Below, one piece after another: positions 8,496-16,580 of a stretch of 64,000 nucleotides of DNA. Under the pieces are notes generated by a model. It was not told the origin of the DNA and did no database searches. It saw only the letters and a program-made list of their open reading frames with translations. Made by a program: the position numbers and the translations under genes. The DNA is from Chlorogloeopsis sp038404745 (GTDB lineage Bacteria; Cyanobacteriota; Cyanobacteriia; Cyanobacteriales; Nostocaceae): positions 62,001 to 126,000 of the forward strand of contig NZ_JAYKTT020000045.1 of the NCBI RefSeq assembly GCF_038404745.2, read 5' to 3'. The stretch's first letter is position 1. The number at the start of each line of letters is the position of its first letter.

Positions 8496-9864
8496 ACTGT
8501 TTCAGAACACCCGCTTTCGTCTAGCTTTATGGTATGCGATCGTCATGGCTTTAATTTTAAGCCTGTGCGGATTTGGTGTTTACGAAGCGATATCCCATGC
8601 TCATTGGATCACCTTAGATCGAGAATTAGAGTCTGTGGCGGGAACTCTCCATGACACGATTGAACTGAAACTACAACAACCTGGAAATTTAGAACCAGTA
8701 ATTCAACAGCTTTTACCAGATATTTGTGTGGTTGGTAAAAGCTGCACTCCAAAAAAATCGAGTTCTAAACGTCATATTTTGAATGCCATTAGCCAAGGCT
8801 ACTACTATGTACGTTTTTTTGATAATTCAGGGCGCTTAATTGCCGTAGGAGGTACTGAACCACAAGGGCTGCCCTCAGTTTTTAATCCTGAATCTTGGCA
8901 AACTCTGAGAGATAGCAAAGGCAATCTTTACCATCAAATTTCTTTTGTGCTACACACTAAAGACAATAAAAATTGGGGCTATATCCAAGTCGGGCGAAGT
9001 CTGAAAGACTTTAGTGAATATCTAGATGCTGTGAAATTAATTTTAGGGTTGGGATTACCGATCGCAATGGTTCTGATTGCGATCGCTAGTTGGTGGTTAG
9101 CTCTTTTAGCAATGCAACCGATTTATCAATCCTACAGACAAATTCAACAATTCACGGCGGATGCAGCGCATGAGTTACGCACTCCTTTAGCAGCAACAGG
9201 CGCGACAGTAGAATCAGCACTTTTGATGCCGCAACTAGATGAAACAGAGGCGCGGGAGATTTTACAAACTATACTGCGTCAAAATCAGCGGCTGACTACT
9301 TTAGTTGCAGATTTGTTATTGCTGGCTCGCTTAGACAGGCAATCGCTAAAAACACGACAAGAAATTTGTTGTTTAAATGAAATTGTCAGCGACTTAATTG
9401 AGGAATTTGCAGCAATGGCGTTGGCTGCGAAAATCACACTCACATCTTCTCTCCGGGTGCATCAACCTCTAAATGTTGTAGGTAATAGCGAGCAGCTTTA
9501 TCGCCTGATTTCTAACTTAATCATCAATGGAATTCAATACACACCACCAGAAGGAACAGTAACTGTGATTTTAGATCGCAGTGACAATTATGCCGTGATT
9601 CAAGTTCAAGATACAGGTATTGGTATCCCCCAGCAGGAACTTGCTCGCATTTTTAATCGCTTTTATCGAGTCATGAGCGATCGCTCTCGCAGTACAGGTG
9701 GTTCTGGTTTAGGTTTGGCGATCGCCCAAGCAATTGTTCAAGCACATAACGGTAGTTTGAACGTACAAAGTAAATTAGGTAAAGGTAGTATTTTTACGAT
9801 TAAGTTACCTTTTTATCCCGCTCCACCATCCAGCAATTGGCTCAGTGCCTTCACTAAAGCTTGA
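8482..9864 (+). CDS. rppB: Sensor histidine kinase, RppB-like
   Basis: Membrane sensor partner of the preceding regulator. From ATG 8482 the product is 460 residues: TM helix about 12-35, periplasmic sensor region about 36-183 containing Cys82 and Cys88, and a second TM about 184-212. A HisKA domain follows with phospho-acceptor His230 in AAHELRTP, then the HATPase boxes NLIINGIQYTP, DTGIGIP and GGSGLGLAIAQ. No clear HAMP linker is present. The gene runs 52 bases into the 3' end of the convergent hisC, so its last ~17 residues (after KLPFYP) are templated by the hisC antisense strand. That suggests loss of an original stop codon. A longer frame from 8422 is not supported. Confidence 0.92.
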   Translation: MNQNKLFQNTRFRLALWYAIVMALILSLCGFGVYEAISHAHWITLDRELESVAGTLHDTIELKLQQPGNLEPVIQQLLPDICVVGKSCTPKKSSSKRHILNAISQGYYYVRFFDNSGRLIAVGGTEPQGLPSVFNPESWQTLRDSKGNLYHQISFVLHTKDNKNWGYIQVGRSLKDFSEYLDAVKLILGLGLPIAMVLIAIASWWLALLAMQPIYQSYRQIQQFTADAAHELRTPLAATGATVESALLMPQLDETEAREILQTILRQNQRLTTLVADLLLLARLDRQSLKTRQEICCLNEIVSDLIEEFAAMALAAKITLTSSLRVHQPLNVVGNSEQLYRLISNLIINGIQYTPPEGTVTVILDRSDNYAVIQVQDTGIGIPQQELARIFNRFYRVMSDRSRSTGGSGLGLAIAQAIVQAHNGSLNVQSKLGKGSIFTIKLPFYPAPPSSNWLSAFTKA

Positions 9865-10877
9865 TTCTGCTCATCAGTACCAACAGTGATGCGTAATTTA
9901 TCTTCCAATCCTGGTTGCTGAAAGTAACGCACTAAAATCAAGCACTCCTTCAGCTTTTGATAGAGATATTCTGCATTCCCTTTTGGAGGCTGTGCCAACA
10001 AAAAATTGGTTTGAGAATCCCAAACACGAAAACCTAATTGTCTTAAATCTGTTGCTAGCTGAGTCCGCGATGCTTTAATCTTAGCTACACAAGTATTTTT
10101 ATATTCTTGATCGGCGATCGCAGCTGCCCCAACGGCACAAGCGATCGCATCAATGTTATAGCTATCCTTCACCTTAAACAATCCATTCAGCAGCTTCGGA
10201 TTCGCTACCCCAAACCCTAACCGCAATCCTGCTAATGAGTAACCCTTAGAAAGTGTGCGAATCGCGATCGTATTTTCGTATTCCTGAACCAAAGCTAATG
10301 CATCTTCTTCGGCAAAATCTACGTATGCTTCATCAATTACCAAAACCCCAGATAACTGAGTTGCTAGTTCTCGCAGCTCCTCAATTGGCACCACATGCCC
10401 CGAAGGACTATTGGGGGAGGCAATAAATGTTACAGCACCATTAACCGCAATCAGTTCTTTCAGGGGTAAGCTATAGTCTTCGTTGTAAGGAATTTCAACA
10501 ACATCCGCAGCCTGCATTCCTGCTAATGTCTGGTATAACACGTAGGTAGGCACCGGATAGACTACCTTCCGCCCAGGTTCCGTACAGGCTCGAATCACCA
10601 AGTTCAACAATTCGTCACTGCCATTTCCGACAATAATCCAATCACTGGGAACTCCCAAAACTTTGCTCGCGGTTTGCCGGAAATCCTCCCCAAACGGTTG
10701 TGGATATCGCCGCAACCATTCCCCATCAATATTCTGTAGCACAGCTAGTGCCGCCGGAGAGGGAGGATAGGGGTTCTCGTTGCTGTTGAGTTTGATGATC
10801 TGCGTACCCCGTTTGGGTTGCTCACCGGGGACATAACTAGCCATTGCATTAATATTGGAGCGGAAATAATTGGTCAT
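9813..10877 (-). CDS. hisC: Histidinol-phosphate aminotransferase
   Basis: A PLP-dependent class I/II aminotransferase of 354 residues, cytosolic, converting imidazole-acetol phosphate and glutamate to histidinol phosphate in histidine synthesis. The N-terminal LNSNENPYPPSP, the cofactor-binding GNGSDELLNL and the Schiff-base lysine in TLSKGYSLAGLRLGF identify it. DEAYVDF supplies the conserved Asp/Tyr. Length is normal for the HisC family. It converges on rppB with a 52-base overlap at its 3' end. The 5' side faces a ~750-base gap. Confidence 0.95.
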   Translation of the reverse strand: MTNYFRSNINAMASYVPGEQPKRGTQIIKLNSNENPYPPSPAALAVLQNIDGEWLRRYPQPFGEDFRQTASKVLGVPSDWIIVGNGSDELLNLVIRACTEPGRKVVYPVPTYVLYQTLAGMQAADVVEIPYNEDYSLPLKELIAVNGAVTFIASPNSPSGHVVPIEELRELATQLSGVLVIDEAYVDFAEEDALALVQEYENTIAIRTLSKGYSLAGLRLGFGVANPKLLNGLFKVKDSYNIDAIACAVGAAAIADQEYKNTCVAKIKASRTQLATDLRQLGFRVWDSQTNFLLAQPPKGNAEYLYQKLKECLILVRYFQQPGLEDKLRITVGTDEQNQALVKALSQLLDGGAG

Positions 10878-11049
10878 TACTCTGTTTTGGAGCAGAATTA
10901 AACTTGTTAGGATAGAAGAATTATGTGAAGTCTAACCTAACAATTCTTGACAATATCGTTTTTTGCTCTTTACATCAAATCTAAAGTGGATATATGCAAT
11001 CTTAGGTTGGGTGCAGCGGAGACATTCAGTATCTAAAATCATCAACTAT

Positions 11050-11141
11050 AGGACTTACGCAAAATCCCTCTAAACTCATCTTGACTCCGTGTTCACACCG
11101 TACTCTGTGGTTTATTATTCCATAAATCATGCCTAAGTCCT
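11050..11141. repeat. ~92 bp terminal-inverted-repeat element, copy 1
   Basis: It starts AGGACTTACGCA and ends in the partly decayed complement GCCTAAGTCCT. Its interior (CTTGACTCCGTGTT..., GGTTTATTATTCCAT) matches the reverse complement of the element at 15665-15757. It is a non-coding, MITE-like or REP-like dispersed repeat. The right terminus has lost the perfect inverted match seen in the second copy. Confidence 0.75.
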
Positions 11142-11277
11142 GCACTATTGAGCCAGCAGTGGCGTGTCAAGACTAAATAGATTGCAATAGTCGGAGTTTG
11201 TATTCCTCTTAAATTAAGTAATAAATAAGTAATAAATAGTTACAACATATGTACTTAATAAGGAAGTAAAAATTCAG

Positions 11278-11306
11278 ATCTCCGACTTCACTAAGAAGTC
11301 GGAGAT
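11278..11306. repeat. Perfect 12 bp stem hairpin
   Basis: ATCTCCGACTTC (11278-11289) and GAAGTCGGAGAT (11295-11306) form a perfect 12 bp stem with a 5-base loop. It is not next to the end of a gene, so it is more likely a dispersed palindromic repeat than a terminator. Confidence 0.6.
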
Positions 11307-11625
11307 TTAACAAACTTAGCAACTCTTATTATAAATTATTTACAACTTTTTGATATTCGCTATCTATAGTTAAATCAAGATATGAGATTACAGAGATTAA
11401 GTAGCTCAACCCAGATAATTTCAAAATGTTCGAGCTTCATCTTAATCCCATTTCATCTCAATTTACAACTAGCAATAGTCTCTTTAACCGGAAATGTGGA
11501 TGAAATGATTGTATTTGTATATAACTGATAACCAAGGCGATTGGTGAAACTGTCTGCCCACAAGATATAGATGTACAAAATGAACAACATTTTTATCGCA
11601 CTCTATTGTGCAAAGGAGAATTTAT

Positions 11626-11895
11626 ATGTTGAGGAATACGGATGAATTACTTGTAGATATGTCAGAGTATAAAAACAAATCACTGGTTAAAAAATATCTA
11701 CAAAACCCTTTCTCAATTGCATGGTCAAGATTAGCTAATCTAATTAAATCTACCCCTACTGTTCCACCTGAGGACAATGCCTCTGAAGAATATAGAACAG
11801 ATAACATCAGAGAGCAATATGTATACCGTCCCTTTACAGACCGCATAGATCCGTCGCTTTACTATACCATCTTCTCTCCTCACCAACGATTTTAA
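11626..11895 (+). CDS. Small protein of unknown function
   Basis: An 89-residue frame starting at ATG 11626 behind AAAGGAG, a strong ribosome binding site with good spacing. A GTG at 11608 would add six residues but has no such site. The product is hydrophilic with no signal or membrane segment; a Pro/Glu/Asn-rich middle is followed by a Tyr/Phe-rich end (YVYRPFTDRIDPSLYYTIF). I do not recognise it. It stands alone with a terminator-like hairpin about 60 bases downstream, which supports a real single-gene unit. Confidence 0.55.
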   Translation: MLRNTDELLVDMSEYKNKSLVKKYLQNPFSIAWSRLANLIKSTPTVPPEDNASEEYRTDNIREQYVYRPFTDRIDPSLYYTIFSPHQRF

Positions 11896-11950
11896 AATGA
11901 TGGTGTAGTCAAAAGCTAACAAAGGCATTTTAGGCTATCTCATCCACTAA

Positions 11951-11972
11951 AAAGGCGCTGAAGCGCCTTTCA
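11951..11972 (+). terminator. Terminator-like hairpin
   Basis: AAAGGCGC-TGAA-GCGCCTTT forms a perfect 8 bp stem with a tetraloop, followed by CATTTTG. It sits about 55 bases after the small gene at 11626 and is well placed to end it. Confidence 0.65.
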
Positions 11973-12046
11973 TTTTGCCCGGTTTTAAAATTTGCTTATT
12001 TATTCCAATCATAAATGGTCACCACAATAAATATTACTAGAATTGT

Positions 12047-12322
12047 CTAGCCAGAAGATAAGCGATCGCAATATCCAGCGAACCATTGAAGTTGTGGATG
12101 CTCTGGTGCTTGTGATCGCATTACTAATGATGGTGCAATAGCGTAAATAGAACATCCTTCGTCAGCTATCGCTAGACTGTAACCACCAGTGCCAACACCG
12201 ATGTCAGCGATAATGCTATCTTTTGGCAAGTTGAGTAAGTCAATTATCGTTTTGACGATGCGAGGATCTGGGATACAAGTTTTAGAATATTGTTGACCAA
12301 TTGAATTATAAATATCGCTCAT
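12047..12322 (-). pseudogene. Truncated SAM-dependent methyltransferase
   Basis: The 91-residue product starts MSDIYNSIGQQYSKT and contains the class I methyltransferase motif I (IADIGVGTGGYSLAIA). It stops shortly after the second strand (CSIYAIAPS); the usual 120-150 further residues that complete the fold are absent. The expected acidic residue that binds the ribose of SAM is replaced (AIAPS rather than the common EPS). Its ATG overlaps the TGA of the LysR gene (ATGA), so it was translationally coupled to that regulator. I judge it a 3'-truncated remnant. Confidence 0.7.
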
Positions 12323-13224
12323 TCTCCTGTAGACACTGATAGATTGCAAACATCCCTAACAACTTTGAGAAATTGTCGCATCACTGATGTTTCTGCCTCT
12401 GGTTGCCATACTACTGCTGTTTCTACTAATGGTGTTGCTTGAGCGATCGCCTTATACACTACACCTGCACGTTGGAGATTTTGCAAAGAAGACGGCACAA
12501 TTGCAATCCCCATCCCAGCAGAAACTAGTCCAATAATTGTTTGCATTTGAACAGCTTCTTGCGCGACTTTTGGTGTAAAGTTACCTTGCTTGCACAGAGC
12601 GATAATCTTGTCATAAAGTCCAATTCCTAAATAACGTGGAAACAAAATGAACCGTTCGTCGCCAAGCGATCGCACTACAATCTGTTCTTGTTTTGCTAAA
12701 GGATGGATGGCAGGTAAAGCAACAACAAGATTTTCTTGCTGAATACACTCCCAACAAAGGTTGTCATCTTCCAAAGGCAAATGTACAAAGCCGACTTGGA
12801 TGCGATGATTGCATAAAGCCTGTTCCTGTTCTGTTGTTGTTAACTCCTGCAATATCAATTCCACCTCCGGAAACTGTCGATGAAAAGCCTCTAGGATATT
12901 AGGTAAAACATCATAAGTGACAGAACTGATAAACCCTACCCGTAATTGTCCTCTTTCTCCCCTACCCGTACTGCGCGTTAACTCAATTGCCTCCTCAAGT
13001 TGCGCTAAAAGTTGATAAGCTTCACGCAAAAATACTCTTCCTGCCTCTGTTAGTTGTACTTGACGCTTAGTTTTGCGATCAAATAATTCCACCCCTAATT
13101 CTGCTTCCAGTTGTTGAATTTGCTGACTCAAAGGCGGTTGCGCTATGTGCAATCGTTCTGCCGCTCGACTGAAGTGTAATTCTTCCGCTACAGCAATAAA
13201 GTAACGCAGATGTCGCAGTTCCAT
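12319..13224 (-). CDS. LysR-family transcriptional regulator
   Basis: A 301-residue regulator. An N-terminal winged helix-turn-helix (LRYFIAVAEELHFSRAAERL, then the recognition helix PPLSQQIQQLEAELG) is followed by a linker helix and a two-lobed periplasmic-binding-type effector domain (about 90-295). It is read divergently from an intact methyltransferase gene 104 bases away and is ATGA-coupled to a truncated one downstream. LysR proteins normally control a divergent neighbour, so the methyltransferase at 13329 is the likely target. The effector is unknown. Confidence 0.92.
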   Translation of the reverse strand: MELRHLRYFIAVAEELHFSRAAERLHIAQPPLSQQIQQLEAELGVELFDRKTKRQVQLTEAGRVFLREAYQLLAQLEEAIELTRSTGRGERGQLRVGFISSVTYDVLPNILEAFHRQFPEVELILQELTTTEQEQALCNHRIQVGFVHLPLEDDNLCWECIQQENLVVALPAIHPLAKQEQIVVRSLGDERFILFPRYLGIGLYDKIIALCKQGNFTPKVAQEAVQMQTIIGLVSAGMGIAIVPSSLQNLQRAGVVYKAIAQATPLVETAVVWQPEAETSVMRQFLKVVRDVCNLSVSTGE

Positions 13225-13328
13225 AAAATTGATATCTTAAATATTTCAATTACTCACAAATATATATTAGACATCTGAAAAAAATCTATCTATGATACTC
13301 ATACAAAAGCCTTGCAGGAGTCAAAAAG

Positions 13329-14129
13329 ATGCCGGAAAATTACACGCCAGGCTATTCTCCCAATGCCATAAACTTTATGGCACGGCGCACAGCCGCATCT
13401 CATGCCGCCTTCTTCCTTCCTTATCTGCGTCCGGGAATGCATATATTAGATTGTGGTTGTGGCCCTGGTACGATTACTTTAGGTTTAGCAAGTGCGATCG
13501 CTCCCGGTAAAGTTACAGCAATTGACAAAGCAGACTCTCAAATCTTAAATGCCTGGGATAATGCTAAAAAGCAAGAAATCAGTAATGTTGATTTCATTAG
13601 TGCAAATATTTATGCCTTACCCTTTGTAGAGAATTCCTTTGATGCTGTGTTTGCCCATGCTGTATTCGAGCATCTCCAGAAACCTGTGCAGGCTTTGCGG
13701 GAACTGTGGCGAGTTCTCAAACCAGAAGGCATCATCGGAGTTCGCAGCCCAGACTGGGGAGGATTTTTGATGGTGCCGACAACACCAACACTGGATCGGG
13801 CAATAGATTATTGTAAGTTCCTTCAGCAGCAAAATGGTGGTAATCCCTGTATTGGTAGAGAGTTACGCGCTTTATTACGACAGGCTGGATTCATCAACGT
13901 CAAAGCCACCGCTACTTATGAATGCTACGAGCCATTGAGTTTGCCTGCCGAATATTTAGCCCTAAGAATAGAAGCCTCGGCAGAGATTGAGCAAGCTATA
14001 GATAAAGGATGGGTTGATGGGCAAGCATCTCTATTGGCAATGAGTGAAAGTTTACGGGAATGGAGTCAGCATCCAGATGGTTTTTTTGCTCAGACTTGGT
14101 GTGAAGTGGTTGGGAAAAAAAGCGTTTAA
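13329..14129 (+). CDS. Class I SAM-dependent methyltransferase
   Basis: A 266-residue cytosolic methyltransferase. Motif I is ILDCGCGPGTITLGLA, the acidic strand-2 end is VTAIDKADS, motif II is FDAVFAHAVFEHL and motif III is LKPEGIIGVRSPDWG. The C-terminal third (about 170-266) is helical and probably binds substrate. It resembles UbiE/Methyltransf_11-type enzymes, but the acceptor cannot be told. AGGAG at 13316-13320 precedes the ATG. Promoter sequences must lie in the short divergent gap shared with the LysR gene. Confidence 0.9.
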   Translation: MPENYTPGYSPNAINFMARRTAASHAAFFLPYLRPGMHILDCGCGPGTITLGLASAIAPGKVTAIDKADSQILNAWDNAKKQEISNVDFISANIYALPFVENSFDAVFAHAVFEHLQKPVQALRELWRVLKPEGIIGVRSPDWGGFLMVPTTPTLDRAIDYCKFLQQQNGGNPCIGRELRALLRQAGFINVKATATYECYEPLSLPAEYLALRIEASAEIEQAIDKGWVDGQASLLAMSESLREWSQHPDGFFAQTWCEVVGKKSV

Positions 14130-14677
14130 GATTGCGTCCTTTAAAGCGGCAGCATAACAACTCATAAGTATATACTAAACACTTATCTGCGATGTTTGTC
14201 ATAACTTGCTTGCCTAATCAAACAACTAGCTATGGCTTCGTTTGATGATAGCTTGCATCCAGTGGCTTCTACCATTACCCGGCTTCAATTAACCTTGAAC
14301 CGAACAAGCGATCGCTGACTCTATCAGAATCGGTCTATGATCAGAGGTAGTTGGAGTCGAGACAAATCTATCCCAGTTGTAGCAGCTAAATCTTATGTAG
14401 ACTACCGGAACGATGCTTATTGGGTTGCAGGAACTGGGTGAGTCTACTGGTTGTTACAATTTGGTTACAACGACAGATTGACGAGGGGAGGGCAGCCTAT
14501 CGGAATATCCCTGAACCTGCGATACTGGAGCCATACTACAAACTGCGGCAACTACACGCTATCGTCTGGGTATATGCGCTGCTACCAGAGTTTCCTGACT
14601 GGGTTACACATGCCAAGCGCATGCTCTATAACTTGCGCGATCGCCTTTGAATCTTGCCCATTCACGGCTACCTAAAC
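14130..14677. other. Gap with short open frames, probably decayed coding DNA
   Basis: Three short consecutive plus-strand frames sit here: 14232-14318 (28 codons), 14337-14441 (34 codons, ending DYRNDAYWVAGTG) and 14420-14650 (76 codons, ending VYALLPEFPDWVTHAKRML). Their residue make-up looks protein-like and they follow each other in different frames, which would fit a frameshifted remnant. I recognise no family, and none has a strong ribosome binding site. Confidence 0.3.
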
Positions 14678-15604
14678 ATGAACCAACAACTCAAACCTTG
14701 GTTGTTAACTGCCCTACTATGGAATTCAACTATTTTTATTCAAGCCTGTGTTGTAGCGAAAACCAATTCACAATTTACTTCTCGCCCTACAAGTGCCACT
14801 CAATTTGATGAGCAAACATTAGCTCGGCAATTGGCAAGTAGTTATTTGAACAAACAACCTATAACAGCAAATACAGCTAATCTTTCACTAGAACAAGCTT
14901 TAAAGGTACAAAATCAATTCGTTCAAATTCTTATCCCTAATTTAGGAAAAGTTGTTGGTTACAAAGCTGCACTTACTAATCCAACTATCCAAAAACGCTT
15001 CCAAGTCTCCCATCCTGTATCCGGGGTACTGTTGGAGAAAATGCTCCTCAAAACGGGAGCAACAATTCCTAGTGATTTTGGCACTCAACCCAGACTCGAA
15101 GGAGATTTAATTGTTAGAGTTAAAAGCGAGGCAATTAATACAGCGACTACTCCGCAAGCAGCCCTAGCAGCCTTGGATGTAGTTATCCCTTTTATTGAGC
15201 TTCCAGACATCGTGTATGCAAAAGATGTCAGACTAAATGCTTCTAGTTTAGTAGCAATTAATGCTGGTGCAAGATTAGGAATCTTAGGTGAACCGATTCC
15301 CTTAACACCAACGCAGGCATGGCAAGAGCGTTTAGGAAAGATAAAATTGGTAATTTTTGATGGAACTGGAAAACAGTTAGCAGTGGGAGAGAGTCAAGCT
15401 ATTCTAGGGCATCCGTTGCAAGCAGTACTTTGGTTGAAGGATAATCTCAAAACACAAGGTAAGTCTTTAAAAAAAGGTGATTTGCTTTCTTTAGGAAGCA
15501 TTACTCCGATGCTCAGTGTAAAGTCAGCAACTAAAGTCCGTGCTCGGTATTTAGGTTTAGATCCTAAAGGGAAAGTAGAAATTTTTGTGAGTTTTCCTGA
15601 CTGA
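14678..15604 (+). CDS. 2-keto-4-pentenoate hydratase-like lipoprotein
   Basis: A 308-residue product with an N-terminal hydrophobic segment ending F-I-Q-A-C (Cys about residue 24), a probable lipoprotein signal. The remainder has the fumarylacetoacetate hydrolase/MhpD hydratase layout: an N-terminal helix region with GKVVGYKAALTNP, a central GVLLEKMLL, and the core LEGDLIVRVK...FIELPD that supplies acidic metal ligands. It ends in a KKGDLLSLGSITPML beta segment. These hydratases act on 2-hydroxypentadienoate in cytosolic aromatic catabolism, so an exported version is unusual and its substrate is unknown. ATG 14678 is preferred to a TTG at 14654. Confidence 0.8.
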   Translation: MNQQLKPWLLTALLWNSTIFIQACVVAKTNSQFTSRPTSATQFDEQTLARQLASSYLNKQPITANTANLSLEQALKVQNQFVQILIPNLGKVVGYKAALTNPTIQKRFQVSHPVSGVLLEKMLLKTGATIPSDFGTQPRLEGDLIVRVKSEAINTATTPQAALAALDVVIPFIELPDIVYAKDVRLNASSLVAINAGARLGILGEPIPLTPTQAWQERLGKIKLVIFDGTGKQLAVGESQAILGHPLQAVLWLKDNLKTQGKSLKKGDLLSLGSITPMLSVKSATKVRARYLGLDPKGKVEIFVSFPD

Positions 15605-15664
15605 AAAATTACTAGAATTTCATGAATCAGATATTAGGTTAGAAACCATAAATTTGAGAATTAT

Positions 15665-15757
15665 AGGACTTACGCACGAGTCTATGGAATAATAAACCGC
15701 AGAGAACGCAGAAAACACGGAGTCAAGAGGATTTCGGAGGAATTTTGCGTAAGTCCT
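15665..15757. repeat. ~93 bp terminal-inverted-repeat element, copy 2
   Basis: It begins AGGACTTACGCA and ends TGCGTAAGTCCT, a perfect 12 bp terminal inverted repeat. Interior blocks GGAATAATAAACCGCAGAG and AACACGGAGTCAAGA are the complement of the copy at 11050-11141, so the two copies are in opposite orientation 4.6 kb apart. A TA dinucleotide flanks the GGACTT/AAGTCC core on each side, compatible with TA-target insertion. No coding capacity. Confidence 0.8.
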
Positions 15758-15765
15758 ACATTGGT

Positions 15766-16230
15766 TATATGGTTTGAAGATGGCTTTGGAATAGTTCCAA
15801 AACTTTTTCCCAAGCATCATTAGCAGCTTCTGGGTTATGGCTAGAAGGTTCGTTACAAAAAACTATGTCCTGTTTTGTAGCGAAAAACACGATGGGGAAT
15901 ATTTATGTTTCTTTAACTCTGCTTCAATTTCTTATGTTTGTTCGATTGAAATTGAGTCATCTTGCGTACCAGAGAAGGCATAAATAGTACCTTTAATCTC
16001 AGAAGCATGAGTGATAGTAGGCGCACTACCACTAGGTGTATAAGTTGTAATTCCACCTCCATAGAAGGAAGCTGTCGCTTTAATATCAGGTAATGTTGCT
16101 GCAAGGTAGACGATATGTCCACCAAAACAGAAACCGATGGATGCGATCGCATCTACTTTTAACTTTGGGCAGAGTCTTTAAATACTCAATAGTGGCTTGG
16201 ATATCACTTATAATCTCAGAGCAACATTAA
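15766..16230 (-). pseudogene. Dienelactone hydrolase family pseudogene
   Basis: Read on the minus strand, the DNA encodes recognisable pieces of a dienelactone hydrolase: VDAIASIGFCFGGHIVYL (nucleophile Cys in G-F-C-F-G-G), then LPDIKATASFYGGG, THASEIKGTIYAFSGTQDD, and near the end NEPSSHNPEAANDAWEKVLE. The pieces are broken by a frameshift at about 16165, an in-frame TAA after the SIEQT segment (about 15930), and a further frame change near 15860. The N-terminal part is missing. The 3' end abuts the repeat at 15665-15757 within 10 bases. Confidence 0.8.
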
Positions 16231-16580
16231 TGATTTTTGCACCTTAGAGACTCTTGCAATCACTACAGGTACAAACGCACAAAATTGACACTTGCTTGTG
16301 AGATATACAATGCTGTCTGACTCCGAAGACGAGATGTTATTTATACCTTTGTAGCTATTGTTTGGACTTGTAGTTTAGCGTTCAGTTAAACTGTCTGAAT
16401 ACTTACTAATCGCATTTTTACTGATTCAATATATCAAAACACTTTTTCTCTGTTCAATCTATCAAAATAGTGAATTTAACTAACAACTTATGACACAAGA
16501 ACCTCTATCTAGGGAACGATTTGGCTGATGAGCCAGATGAAGTAAAAATAGGATGCTAAATCTTATGGAGATTGTATTCT
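16231..16580. other. Gap before the LEA-like gene
   Basis: No convincing gene. It contains a doubled ATATCAAAA/CTATCAAAAT segment around 16430-16470 and presumably the promoter of the gene at 16581. Confidence 0.35.

Larger units (their letters stand above)
10878..11625. other. Intergenic region with a TIR element and a hairpin
   Basis: About 750 bases without a credible gene. It contains the repeat element at 11050-11141 and the perfect hairpin at 11278-11306. The rest is AT-rich and shows short iterations of AATAAATAGT/AAGTAATAAAT around 11215-11245. The promoter of the small gene at 11626 must lie in its right end. Confidence 0.5.

Noticed and set aside
11278..11306. Terminator of a gene
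   Set aside because: No gene ends nearby upstream on either strand; treated as a dispersed palindrome.
15913..16152. 79-codon minus-strand ORF as a gene
   Set aside because: It is an out-of-frame reading of the dienelactone hydrolase pseudogene.
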